The position numbers were made by a program, and so were the translations under genes. The notes under the pieces are model-generated. The model made no database searches. It was not told the origin of the DNA and saw only the letters and a list, made by a program, of their open reading frames with translations. Shown piece by piece: positions 1-7,676 of a stretch of DNA of 64,000 bases. This DNA is from an uncultured Desulfobacterales bacterium (lineage in GTDB: Bacteria > Desulfobacterota > Desulfobacteria > Desulfobacterales > JAHEIW01). Each line of letters begins with the position of its first letter. Position 1 is the stretch's first letter. The stretch covers positions 27,984 to 91,983 of the forward strand of contig CAMYLV010000027.1 of assembly GCA_947259495.1 (NCBI GenBank), read 5' to 3'.

Positions 1-9
1 ACAACAATC

Positions 10-234
10 ATGAAAGTGCCGGCCCTAAAAACCGTCTACCGCAGACGACGCCGTCGCCTTAAATCTTACGATTGCGATTGCTGCAGGTTGACATTTGTAT
101 TTTGCTGGACTTGCCGTTGTGGCTTTGGTATCTGCCAGAATTGCATGCAGGAAAACATGTGGGGCATGTCCTGCAATGCGATCACCTGGACGTGTCCGGA
201 TTGTGGCGGGCAAAATGGCTTCGGCAACCAGTGA
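10..234 (+). CDS. Small Cys-rich zinc-ribbon-like protein
   Basis: Function unknown. The 74-aa product begins with a run of arginines (about residues 11-16) and is then dominated by cysteines: a CDCC cluster, a CRCGFGICQNC stretch, and a C-terminal CPDCGG knuckle. Such paired CxxC motifs usually bind structural zinc, so a nucleic-acid-binding or protein-binding zinc ribbon is the likeliest fold. The arginine run fits contact with nucleic acid, but that is inference. ATG at 10 is the first in-frame start visible. The frame stays open to the window edge, so the true start could lie upstream and no ribosome site can be judged. I recall similar small proteins in Desulfobacterota but cannot name the family. 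The antisense ORFs over it show no motif. Confidence 0.6.
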   Translation: MKVPALKTVYRRRRRRLKSYDCDCCRLTFVFCWTCRCGFGICQNCMQENMWGMSCNAITWTCPDCGGQNGFGNQ

Positions 235-306
235 GCGGGCATCTTAGAGTCCAAACTCTGATAGTGCTATATTATTCAGTAAGCCGTTTCAATTAGATGG
301 GGTGCA

Positions 307-354
307 ATGGAAAAATGGAAGAGTGGAATGATTGTTCCAGTATTCCAATATTCC
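307..354. repeat. Low-complexity inverted repeat (GGAAxxATGGAA word)
   Basis: Left arm GGAAAAATGGAAGAGTGGAA and right arm TTCCAGTATTCCAATATTCC pair with a few mismatches around a very short loop. Each arm is a reiterated GGAA word spaced 8-9 nt. It lies in the gap between the Cys-rich gene and the 98-aa gene. The same word class recurs at 36.95 kb and, as a single arm, near 4.72 kb. Confidence 0.6.
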
Positions 355-427
355 GATTTAATCTTAGCGGGACTTTTACTTTTAGCCTTTTCGGCCAAAT
401 TCGCACACATTGGAGGTTAAACCAGCC

Positions 428-724
428 ATGTCGGACAAAATCATTTCAATTGAGGATCAAGAAGGTTCTTTTCAGATGATATTTCAACGGGTCATGCGGA
501 TGGTGCCGGATCGGGACAAACAGGATAAAAAATTGCAAAGACTCATTGCGTTTCGTTTACGAATTGACGGTGAGGCGGCGATCAGTGAGTATCTGATTAA
601 AAAAATCAAAGAGGCGATAAAGTGTTCTTACCGCGGCGGTCTTTATGACTATCTTAAGGATGATCTTCTTGAAAAAACATGTTTAGGCGATAAATCAGAC
701 GACCCACCTCCAGGTGCCGCCTGA
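428..724 (+). CDS. Conserved-looking hypothetical protein, 98 aa
   Basis: Not recognised. The product is a charged, probably helical soluble protein with no signal peptide or membrane segment. It has a basic middle (DRDKQDKKLQRLIAFRLR) and a proline-rich tail ending DDPPPGAA. The ORF track starts at a TTG at 410, but ATG 428 is preferred because GGAGG lies at 412-416, about 11 nt upstream. A perfect 10-bp hairpin follows the gene, which supports it being a real, separately terminated transcript. Nothing in the neighbouring radical SAM gene suggests a shared pathway. Confidence 0.55.
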   Translation: MSDKIISIEDQEGSFQMIFQRVMRMVPDRDKQDKKLQRLIAFRLRIDGEAAISEYLIKKIKEAIKCSYRGGLYDYLKDDLLEKTCLGDKSDDPPPGAA

Positions 725-770
725 AGAAAACAGTTGCCATGGTTGCCCGAAATGGTTAAAAAGGCCAAAG

Positions 771-800
771 AACGGACTGATTTGAAAGTCAGTCCGTTTA
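771..800 (+). terminator. Hairpin terminator after the 98-aa gene
   Basis: AACGGACTGA pairs perfectly with TCAGTCCGTT around an 8-nt loop and is followed by a short TTTAAAT tract. It ends about 25 nt before the radical SAM start codon, so it could also act in that gene's leader. Confidence 0.6.
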
Positions 801-824
801 AATATCGAAGGGGATGTTCAATTC

Positions 825-1694
825 ATGCACTATGAAGGAAATATAATACGCCCCCCCAGCGAAGCCAACAGTATACTGCTGCAGGTGACGGTCGGCTGTT
901 CTCGCAATAAATGTACCTTCTGCGGAACATACAAAGGCGAACGCTTCCGAATAAAGCCCGATTCCCTCATTATGGAAGATATTGCTTTTGCAGCCCAGCA
1001 TTGCCAGCGGCAGCGCCGTGTCTTCTTATGCGACGGCGATGCCCTGATTATTCCACAGAAAAGACTTCTTAACGTCCTGAAAGAAATAGAAAAGCAGCTG
1101 CCCTGGGTAACGCGGGTCGGATTGTACGCCAATGTCAAAGCCCTGAAAATGAAAACCGTTGATGAGCTCAAAGAGCTCAAAGCCCACGGAGTGGGTATTG
1201 TTTATCTGGGGCTGGAAACCGGCGACGACGTTACCTTAAAGAACATAAACAAAGGTGCCACTGCCACACAGATGATTGAAATGGGCAGAAAGGCAAAGAA
1301 GGCCGGCTTCAAACTTTCGGTTACGGTGCTTTTGGGCATTGCCGGCGCGGAGCGATCCCAAATTCATGCACAGCAAACCGGACGCGTCCTTTCCGAAATT
1401 GATCCCGACTACGTAGGCGCCCTGAGCCTGATGCTCATACCTGAAACACCGCTTCATCAGGATTATGTATCCGGAGAGTTTCGCCTGATTGAGCCGCAGG
1501 AAATGCTGGCGGAGCTGAGGACCATGATTGCCAGTACCCATTTGACCCGGGGGCTTTTCCATGCCAATCACGCTTCAAACTACCTGCCGATCAGGGCCAG
1601 ATTTCCTAAGGAAAAAGAGACCACTCTTCAATTGATTGACGAGGCCCTGGCAGGCAAGGTACCGCTGAAGCCGGAGTATCTCAGAGCGTTATGA
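825..1694 (+). CDS. Radical SAM protein
   Basis: The 289-aa product is a radical SAM enzyme of unknown substrate. The cluster-binding motif near residue 25 reads CSRNKCTFC, a CX4CX2C spacing rather than the textbook CX3CX2C. I recall this spacing in a family of stand-alone radical SAM proteins related to YgiQ/HemN-like enzymes. A glycine-rich strand (YLGLETGDD) follows at the expected distance for SAM binding. There is no obvious extra iron-sulfur domain, B12 domain or signal peptide, so it should be cytoplasmic and oxygen-sensitive. GGGGAT lies about 10 nt before ATG 825. Flanking genes do not hint at the reaction. The radical SAM call is firm; the substrate is not assignable. Confidence 0.85.
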   Translation: MHYEGNIIRPPSEANSILLQVTVGCSRNKCTFCGTYKGERFRIKPDSLIMEDIAFAAQHCQRQRRVFLCDGDALIIPQKRLLNVLKEIEKQLPWVTRVGLYANVKALKMKTVDELKELKAHGVGIVYLGLETGDDVTLKNINKGATATQMIEMGRKAKKAGFKLSVTVLLGIAGAERSQIHAQQTGRVLSEIDPDYVGALSLMLIPETPLHQDYVSGEFRLIEPQEMLAELRTMIASTHLTRGLFHANHASNYLPIRARFPKEKETTLQLIDEALAGKVPLKPEYLRAL

Positions 1695-1713
1695 AGGGAA
1701 CTGGTGTCAGTGA

Positions 1714-1840
1714 ACAGCTGACAGAGGACAGAAAACAGAAATCAGATAGGATGCTTCATCTTACAGCTATTATTATCTGTCTTCGGTCATATGAACTCTG
1801 TCCTCTGAAATCTGACACCTGAACACTGAAACCTGAAACC
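1714..1840. repeat. Low-complexity inverted repeat (GACAGAGGACAGA word)
   Basis: The left arm (1714-1749) is made of GACAGA/AACAGA words. The right arm (1775-1840) contains the complementary CTGTCTTC and CTCTGTCCTCTG words, then runs into an ACCTGAAACC tract. The same word class recurs after panE at 23.4 kb. It fills the gap between the radical SAM gene and the GDT1-like gene. Confidence 0.6.
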
Positions 1841-1870
1841 ATGATCTTTTAATAGAACGTGAGGAGCACT

Positions 1871-2161
1871 ATGGATTTCAAAATACTGCTGACAACCTTC
1901 GGTTTAATTTTTTTGGCTGAACTGGGAGACAAGACACAACTGGCAACCTTTTGTTTTTCAGCCGATTGCGACTCGCGAATTTCTGTATTTTTAGGATCCG
2001 CCGGAGCCCTGGTGCTCAGTTCGCTGATTGCCGTTGTCTTCGGCGCTGGAATCAGCCGCTTGATTCCCACAAATTATATCAGAATCGGTGCCGGGATTTT
2101 CTTTGTCATCGTGGGAATATTGACGTTATACTCTTCCGTACGCACCGCAAATGCTCTTTAA
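1871..2161 (+). CDS. TMEM165/GDT1 family (UPF0016) half-size cation transporter
   Basis: This 96-aa membrane protein has the family signature ELGDKTQ near residue 17 in its first helix, then two further hydrophobic segments. GDT1/UPF0016 proteins transport Mn2+ or Ca2+ in exchange for protons. Eukaryotic and many bacterial members carry two inverted copies of this three-helix unit. Here only one copy is encoded and no second half is adjacent, so the protein presumably homodimerises or pairs with a product encoded elsewhere. ATG 1871 is preferred over the track's GTG at 1859 because GTGAGGAG then serves as the ribosome site. The family call is good; the transported ion is inferred. Confidence 0.8.
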   Translation: MDFKILLTTFGLIFLAELGDKTQLATFCFSADCDSRISVFLGSAGALVLSSLIAVVFGAGISRLIPTNYIRIGAGIFFVIVGILTLYSSVRTANAL

Positions 2162-2223
2162 GGCAGAGTCAAAACCAATTTCGGCAAATGAACTTCGACT
2201 GCGTTGCCGAAAACAACACCCCT

Positions 2224-3165
2224 ATGTCCGCTAACTCCAAAAAACCAGCAGGTGGATCTTGGCCTTTTTTTCGCACAGGCCGATCGGCAGGCACGCTGTT
2301 GATGCTGGCTTCGGCTTTATTGTTTTCCGTTCTGGATGGTCTTATCAAGCTTATGGGGCCTGCATTCCGAACCTGGGATATTGCTTTTTACCGATTCGGC
2401 TTTGGACTGGTTATTCTGATTGGCATTTTGGGATGGAGGGGTAACCCTTTCAAGGTTCATAATCTTAAACTCATGCTCATTCGAGGGCTTACCGGAACCG
2501 TCACTTTTCTATTACTGGTTATCGCCATCCGTATGATTCCGATATCAACGGCCATGGTCCTGTTTTTTTCTTTTCCGGCTTTTGCCGCACTCTTCTCATT
2601 TTTATTGTTCGGTGAGCACATCTCAACAGGACAAATCGGTTGTGTTCTGGGGGCTCTGTTGGGTGCCGCTATTTTATTTGAATATCAAGTTTCAGACAGT
2701 CTATGGGGTCAGGCGGCCGGCCTGACCTCCGGTATCTTTGCCGGATTGACGGTTTGTTTAATCAAAAAATTAAGGGAAACAAACGGAGCACCCGTCATTT
2801 ATCTGTATTTTTGCCTGCTGGGTGCCGCGATTACCTTTCCAGCATTTATCAGCAATCCTCAATTGCCTCGCTTCGGAATCGATTGGCTGATGACCGGCGG
2901 CATTGTTTTCACCGCCTTGTCAGCCCAGCTTCTGATGAATCAGGGGTTTAAATATTGCAAAAGCTGGGAAGGCGGGCTTATTTTGACCAGTGAGGTTGTA
3001 TTTACTTCACTGCTGGGTATCATGTTTCTGGGCGAAATCTTCAGCTGGCGGTTTGGATTCGGTAGTCTGCTGATCGTCGGCAGTGCTGTTTTCAGCAATT
3101 TTGCAGGAGATGGAACCATATGCTATGTAAAGAAAGCCGTTCGCAAAAGATTGAGGCACATATGA
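2224..3165 (+). CDS. EamA/DMT family transporter
   Basis: The 313-aa integral membrane protein has about ten hydrophobic segments arranged as two EamA repeats (roughly residues 20-150 and 165-300). This is the usual size and layout of drug/metabolite exporters (RhaT/YdcZ superfamily). The substrate cannot be read from sequence. The track ORF begins at 1951 inside the GDT1-like gene in another frame. The first plausible starts are ATG 2188 and ATG 2224; I chose 2224 because the hydrophobic core begins soon after it, though neither has a clear ribosome site. Its stop overlaps the start of the lytic transglycosylase (ATGA at 3162-3165), suggesting translational coupling. Confidence 0.75.
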   Translation: MSANSKKPAGGSWPFFRTGRSAGTLLMLASALLFSVLDGLIKLMGPAFRTWDIAFYRFGFGLVILIGILGWRGNPFKVHNLKLMLIRGLTGTVTFLLLVIAIRMIPISTAMVLFFSFPAFAALFSFLLFGEHISTGQIGCVLGALLGAAILFEYQVSDSLWGQAAGLTSGIFAGLTVCLIKKLRETNGAPVIYLYFCLLGAAITFPAFISNPQLPRFGIDWLMTGGIVFTALSAQLLMNQGFKYCKSWEGGLILTSEVVFTSLLGIMFLGEIFSWRFGFGSLLIVGSAVFSNFAGDGTICYVKKAVRKRLRHI

Positions 3166-4298
3166 AACGCATCATTTTGACGTTACTGTTGATCATACTG
3201 TCCGGTACGGGTATCTTCGGGGCCCAGGAACTGGAGATGCAACAGCCTACTGTCTGGCCCTCGCTGATGACCGACATTAAAACCACCCAGGCGCTAAATT
3301 TTTGCGGCGAGCCGGTTGCGCTGGACAATCAGGAAGTGCGTGAACGCCTGGAAAAAGAATTGCTGCTCATACTCTGGGATCGGCCTCAGGTGGCGCTGTG
3401 GATAAAGCGCTCCCCTCGCTACCTACCGGTCATCGAAAAGATGCTGCGAGAGAACGACATGCCCGATGACCTGAAATATGTGGCTATTATTGAAAGTGCC
3501 CTGCGTCCACATGCCGGCTCGCGCAAGGGGGCCATCGGATTCTGGCAGTTTTTAAATTCAACCGGCCAAAAATACGGGCTTAGAATAAACGCCGAAATTG
3601 ATGAACGCAGAAATATCTTCGCCTCAACCCTGGCTGCGATTAAATATTTTAAGGAGCTTTACGCTATGCTGGGTTCCTGGACCCTTTCGGCAGCCGCCTA
3701 TAACATGGGGGAACTCGGTCTGCAAAGCGAGATGGTAACCCAAAAATCAAAGGACTATTACAGGCTTTATCTGCCACTTGAAACCCAGCGATACGTTTTC
3801 AGGATTATCGCAGCCAAATTGATTTTGTCGGATCCGGAGCGATTCGGCTTCCAATACACCCCACAGGATCTGTATCCGCCGCTGGCATTTGATCGCATTC
3901 AGATCGAATGCTTTCAGGATACACCGATCCAGGTTGTCGCCCAGGCCGCCAACACTTATTTCAAGGCCATTAAAGATTTGAACCCTGAAATCCGGGGCCA
4001 CTTTCTGGCGGCCGGCACGCATTCGCTTTTGATACCCCAGGGTGCAGCCGAAGGGTTTGATGTGCGTTTCAAACAGCTGGTTCAGCAATGGCAGGCAAAA
4101 AACAAGGAGCGGGTGTATGTCGTTCAGACAGGCGATAACCTGACGAGCATTGCCGAGCGTTTCAATGTACCGCTGCCGGTGCTGCTCATCTGGAACCGTC
4201 TGGATGGCAAAAAGCCGATTCATCCGGGTGACCGACTCGTAATTTATCCCAATGAAACCCAATCCACACAGGAAGACCCCGCTAGTCGGGATCCCTGA
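3162..4298 (+). CDS. MltD-like lytic transglycosylase with LysM domain
   Basis: This periplasmic murein hydrolase should cleave peptidoglycan glycan strands non-hydrolytically to 1,6-anhydro-muropeptides. From ATG 3162 it is 378 aa. It has a signal peptide (MKRIILTLLLIILSGTGIFG) and a family-23 SLT domain with the catalytic glutamate in IIESALRP followed by GAIGFWQF and AAAYNMGE. A C-terminal LysM domain (VYVVQTGDNLTSIAERF) binds the glycan. Classical MltD has a lipobox and several LysM repeats; here I see one clear LysM and no lipobox cysteine, so it is probably soluble. The start overlaps the upstream transporter stop by 4 nt, which argues against the longer 3120 start in the track. Confidence 0.9.
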   Translation: MKRIILTLLLIILSGTGIFGAQELEMQQPTVWPSLMTDIKTTQALNFCGEPVALDNQEVRERLEKELLLILWDRPQVALWIKRSPRYLPVIEKMLRENDMPDDLKYVAIIESALRPHAGSRKGAIGFWQFLNSTGQKYGLRINAEIDERRNIFASTLAAIKYFKELYAMLGSWTLSAAAYNMGELGLQSEMVTQKSKDYYRLYLPLETQRYVFRIIAAKLILSDPERFGFQYTPQDLYPPLAFDRIQIECFQDTPIQVVAQAANTYFKAIKDLNPEIRGHFLAAGTHSLLIPQGAAEGFDVRFKQLVQQWQAKNKERVYVVQTGDNLTSIAERFNVPLPVLLIWNRLDGKKPIHPGDRLVIYPNETQSTQEDPASRDP

Positions 4299-4319
4299 CG
4301 CCGGCTGCTGCCTGTCCGT

Positions 4320-4631
4320 TTATCGCTGCGGCAGCTGAATTTTGCGTTTTTCCGGATCGCTCTGCCGGCGATAGAAAATGACAATATGACCGATCATGCC
4401 AACCAGCTGACAATCCACTTCAGCCGCAACCGCTTCGGCTGTGCTGACTTTCTGCTGCCTGTCTCTAAATTCAACAAACTTTACTTTTATCAGCTCATGC
4501 GTTCCAAGGGCCTCGTGAATCGATTTGATCAGGTTGGCGGTAAAACCCTTCTGGCCGATAAAAACCACCGGCTTTAATCCGTGGGCAAGTCCTTTAAGAA
4601 ACTTTTTTTGATAACCCTTCAATGCTTCCAT
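4320..4631 (-). CDS. yhbY: YhbY family RNA-binding protein (CRM domain)
   Basis: The 103-aa product is one CRM (CRS1-YhbY) domain. Visible features are the N-terminal helix LKGYQKKFLKGLAHGL, the GxxG-like loop FIGQKGFT, and the strand HELIKVKF. YhbY associates with pre-50S ribosomal particles in Escherichia coli, so a ribosome-assembly role is expected. The start is ATG 4631, preceded by CAGGAGCACCT as ribosome site. It converges on the transglycosylase gene with a 21-nt gap. Length and motif order are typical of the family. Confidence 0.9.
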   Translation of the reverse strand: MEALKGYQKKFLKGLAHGLKPVVFIGQKGFTANLIKSIHEALGTHELIKVKFVEFRDRQQKVSTAEAVAAEVDCQLVGMIGHIVIFYRRQSDPEKRKIQLPQR

Positions 4632-4740
4632 AGGTGCTCCTGATCAACACACTGTTTTTTGTAAATTGAAAAATATCATTATTCATGAGATAACCCCTTC
4701 ATGGATCGTAAAAACATTATTCCACCATTCCAATATTCAA

Positions 4741-4846
4741 CTTATACCGCTTTACATAATAATGTTCCGCTCTACAGAATTGGGGTATAAGTGTTTGTAG
4801 AAAAAAACGTTGGAAAAAAAGAACGTTTTTTTGACAACCACTATAT
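4741..4846 (-). repeat. MITE-like hairpin element, copy 1 (reverse orientation)
   Basis: Read on the minus strand this matches the elements at 52.26-52.47 and 54.90-55.00 kb. It has a GTGGTTGTC left arm, AAAAAAACGTT and AACGTTTTTTT inner complementary arms, TCTACAAACACTTATA on the right, then a tail ending ATTATTATG and GCGGTATAAG. It lies immediately upstream of the 119-aa gene, whose ribosome site AAGGAG begins about where the element ends. A single GGAA-type word arm (ATTCCACCATTCCAATATTC) abuts it at 4718-4738. Confidence 0.65.
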
Positions 4847-4860
4847 AAGGAGATCCATGC

Positions 4861-5220
4861 ATGCCAGACACCAAACACCCCCAGGAAGCCGTAAAATTTG
4901 AAATTCAAGCCTATCGGCGCCCAAAAGATCGAAAAGCCCTGCGCAGGACGCATGTCGCTTTTTCCGGATCACCGCAGCGGCATCCCTATGATAGAGACAA
5001 AATCATATTGATCGCTGATCCCTATAGTTCCCATAACGTGTTTTACGAATTTTATAAAGCTGATATTGCTTACGTGGAGGAGCTGCCGAATATCGTCAAC
5101 ATGGACGGAGAAACCATCACCATGGTGCGGGCTTGGATCAAGAAAATGAGCATCGGCATGCGATGCTCACCGTTTATTGTCGAAGACATTTCTGGAAATA
5201 CCATCGAGAAAAAGTCATAA
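4861..5220 (+). CDS. Conserved small protein of unknown role, 119 aa
   Basis: Function unknown. The 119-aa soluble protein has no signal peptide. It is rich in aromatic and charged residues and contains blocks that look conserved, such as ADPYSSHNVFYEFYKADI and YVEELPNIVNMDGETITMVR. I recall close relatives across Desulfobacterota, sometimes labelled inorganic pyrophosphatase Ppa. The sequence does not show the known active-site motifs of family I or II pyrophosphatases, so I do not adopt that name. ATG 4861 is preferred over the out-of-frame ATG at 4857, with TAAGGAGATC as the ribosome site. It follows a MITE-like element directly. Confidence 0.65.
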   Translation: MPDTKHPQEAVKFEIQAYRRPKDRKALRRTHVAFSGSPQRHPYDRDKIILIADPYSSHNVFYEFYKADIAYVEELPNIVNMDGETITMVRAWIKKMSIGMRCSPFIVEDISGNTIEKKS

Positions 5221-5310
5221 ATTTTTTTACCCGAATTGGCGCGGGATTATGAGCGAAGCTTAGGTGCCGATCTGTTGAAATAAATCCGACCATACAATGT
5301 GGGGCCAATT

Positions 5311-6456
5311 TTAGTGCACTTTAATGACCACCAGGGTCGCATCATCATCAATTTTTAGCGGATGACAAAATCGATTCAGGGATTCAAATACGGTATCCAG
5401 GATTTTCTTAGCCGGTTGAGCAGCCGTGTCGTTGATCACCTGCAGCAACCGCTGGGTGCCGAACATTTCGCCTCTGTCATTGACCGCCTCTTTGATGCCA
5501 TCTGTCCCGATCAAAATAATCTGGCCGGAGCTGATCTGTTTCTGATATTCTTTATAAACAGCGTCATCCATTATCCCGAGCGGCAACCCCTTGCCGGCAA
5601 GCAATTCGGGTGAATCAGCCGCTGACGGGGTCCAGAGAATCGCCGGTTCATGTCCGGCCTTAACCCATCGGATTAATTGTTTTTTAGCGTCAAGCTCACA
5701 GTAAAACATGGTCATAAAAAGATCCAATTCTGCAACATCCTGCACCAGTCGTTTGTTCACATCCGAAATAATTGCAGCACACGCAGTGGGGGAGGCCTGG
5801 ATGCGCTCTCTGAGAAAGGCACGGGCCGTTGTCATCAGCAGAGCAGATGGGATGCCGTGATCGGCCACATCGCCAACAACAATGCCGATTCTCTCTTTGC
5901 CGTTTGCAGGGGGATACAAAAAGTCATAATAGTCGCCACCGGTTTCGTCACACCAGATGCTGCGGCCGGCGATGTCAAACCCGTCAAATTCGGGATCCGA
6001 TTTCGGCAACAGTTCCTGTTGAACCTTGCTGGCCTCTTCCAGTGACGATTTAAAATTATTCAGCTGCTGTTGATGGGAAATGACTTTGTGATATTTTTGA
6101 ATAGCGCTTTGAATGCCCAGGCTCAGCGTATCTGTCGGACACGGTTTGGGGTGAAACTGAAAAATATTGCCTTCGTTTACCGCTCGAATGGCAGTCGGCA
6201 TATCCGCAGAGCCAGTCAGCATCATGCGGACGGTGTCCGGACTGGTTTTTTTGACAACCGATAAAAATTCAACGCCATTCATTCCCGGCATCATGAAATC
6301 AGATACAATTACGGCATAAGGCCCATTTTCCTGCACCTGTTTCAAAGCCTCTTCGCCACTGAGCGCTGTATCAATGCGAAACTGATTTCGCAGCTGGCGC
6401 TTAAGTCCGGCCAGAACCATGGCATCGTCATCGACCAGTAAAACTTTATCTTTCAT
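5311..6456 (-). CDS. Response regulator with PP2C/SpoIIE phosphatase output
   Basis: The 381-aa protein has an N-terminal receiver domain (residues 1-120: VDDDA acidic pair, phospho-acceptor aspartate in VIVSDFMMPG, conserved lysine in HPKPC). A short helical linker (about 125-160) leads to a PP2C-type serine/threonine phosphatase of the RsbU/SpoIIE class (about 165-380). Metal-binding aspartates lie in GGDYYDF, VVGDVADHG and the late GTDGI and DDATLV segments. Such proteins usually dephosphorylate an anti-sigma-factor antagonist in a partner-switching circuit; no such partner is in this window. Its ATG shares one base with the stop of the upstream HDOD regulator, so the three signalling genes form one operon. 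Confidence 0.9.
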   Translation of the reverse strand: MKDKVLLVDDDAMVLAGLKRQLRNQFRIDTALSGEEALKQVQENGPYAVIVSDFMMPGMNGVEFLSVVKKTSPDTVRMMLTGSADMPTAIRAVNEGNIFQFHPKPCPTDTLSLGIQSAIQKYHKVISHQQQLNNFKSSLEEASKVQQELLPKSDPEFDGFDIAGRSIWCDETGGDYYDFLYPPANGKERIGIVVGDVADHGIPSALLMTTARAFLRERIQASPTACAAIISDVNKRLVQDVAELDLFMTMFYCELDAKKQLIRWVKAGHEPAILWTPSAADSPELLAGKGLPLGIMDDAVYKEYQKQISSGQIILIGTDGIKEAVNDRGEMFGTQRLLQVINDTAAQPAKKILDTVFESLNRFCHPLKIDDDATLVVIKVH

Positions 6457-7676
6457 TACACTTTCCTCTCTGCGAGATCTTTACAAACAAGCTGCCAATC
6501 ATCGATTCGATGGCAAACACCGAGGTTGTCAAGATACCCGCGATCCAATTGTTTCAATTCGTCGGCACCATTTTCGTCACATTTCAACCGGTCATACGCA
6601 TCGCCAAAATGTACGGCAGTTAAAAGCCCGGTTGAGTTTGATAGACTTTTTTCGGGACAATGATGAAACGCAATGGCTTCAACTACCGGGTAATCAAGCC
6701 CCCATAATCCCATTAAATAGGCACCAATTTCAGCATGGCTGGTCCCGAACATATCATTTTCAAGCTCCCACAGATATCGCTTGTTTTGCCGGGCTGCATC
6801 CAAAATCTGTTGATACGGTTCTTGAAAGTTGGTGACCAGGATAAGCTTTCCCAAATCGTGAAACATGCCTGCCATCAAGGAGTTGTTTATCAGGTATTGA
6901 TCCAGGCGCTCCTCTTTGGAGATGGTTTGCGCAAACATACTGACCGACATACTGTGATTAAAAAGTTCATCAAAATTAAACCAGGTAAATTTTTTCTGGT
7001 TAAATTTGGAAAAAATCTTTACCGAAAGCACCAGGGCTTTGATGGTTTCCGTTCCCAGCAGCATAATCGCCTCTTTGGGATTGCTGATTTTGCGAACAAG
7101 TCCGAAAAATGCTGAGTTCACAACTTGTAGAATTTTGGCCGTCATGGCCAGGTCGGTGGATATAATATCGCCGATTTTTTGCACCGATGGATCCGACGCC
7201 TGCAGCTCATTGATAACTTCGGTATAGATGGCCGGCAGACTCGGAAGCGTTTCGGTTTGCGAAACAATGCGTTTGATGGATTCATCTTCCAGCAGATTGC
7301 GTAAACCGAACAGCTTGTTTAACGTATGCTTTAAAATATCTGCATCACAGGGTTTGGAAAGGCTTTGATGCGCCAGTTGCACGGATTTAAATGTGGTTTC
7401 CTGTTCTACCTGCCCGGAAAGAATAATGCGCACAACCTGCGGATGTTTGCGTTTGACTTCAGCGAGCAACTGGGTCCCATCCATCTGCGGCATTCTTAAA
7501 TCAGAGACAATCACATCAAAGGGTTCGGCGGCAAGAATATCCAGCGCCTCCTGACTGCTGGAAGAAAAACGCATCTCCCATTCAGTCCTCATTTTTCTGA
7601 GCGACCGCTGGAGGCCTTTTAAAACCATGGGCTCATCGTCAACAAATAATATACGTCTTTTGGTTTGATCATTCAT
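6456..7676 (-). CDS. Response regulator with HDOD output domain
   Basis: The 406-aa protein has a receiver domain at residues 1-120 (FVDDEPMVL, acceptor aspartate in VIVSDLRMPQ, SKPCD lysine). An HDOD domain (about 140-330) starts at LPSLPAIYTEVINEL and includes HDLGKL and AFHHCP segments that resemble degenerate HD-hydrolase motifs. HDOD domains act as signalling or scaffold modules in chemotaxis, surface growth and cyclic-di-GMP circuits and usually lack phosphodiesterase activity. The gene overlaps the kinase by 8 nt and the PP2C regulator by 1 nt, so all three are probably translated together. The kinase has no receiver of its own, which makes this and the PP2C regulator the likely phosphorylation targets. 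Confidence 0.9.
   Translation of the reverse strand: MNDQTKRRILFVDDEPMVLKGLQRSLRKMRTEWEMRFSSSSQEALDILAAEPFDVIVSDLRMPQMDGTQLLAEVKRKHPQVVRIILSGQVEQETTFKSVQLAHQSLSKPCDADILKHTLNKLFGLRNLLEDESIKRIVSQTETLPSLPAIYTEVINELQASDPSVQKIGDIISTDLAMTAKILQVVNSAFFGLVRKISNPKEAIMLLGTETIKALVLSVKIFSKFNQKKFTWFNFDELFNHSMSVSMFAQTISKEERLDQYLINNSLMAGMFHDLGKLILVTNFQEPYQQILDAARQNKRYLWELENDMFGTSHAEIGAYLMGLWGLDYPVVEAIAFHHCPEKSLSNSTGLLTAVHFGDAYDRLKCDENGADELKQLDRGYLDNLGVCHRIDDWQLVCKDLAERKV

Noticed and set aside
1951-2223. N-terminal extension of the EamA transporter in the ORF track
   Set aside because: It overlaps the GDT1-like gene in another frame and is not membrane-like; start moved to 2224.
4861-5220. Inorganic pyrophosphatase annotation
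   Set aside because: I recall this label for relatives, but no family I or II active-site motif is visible.
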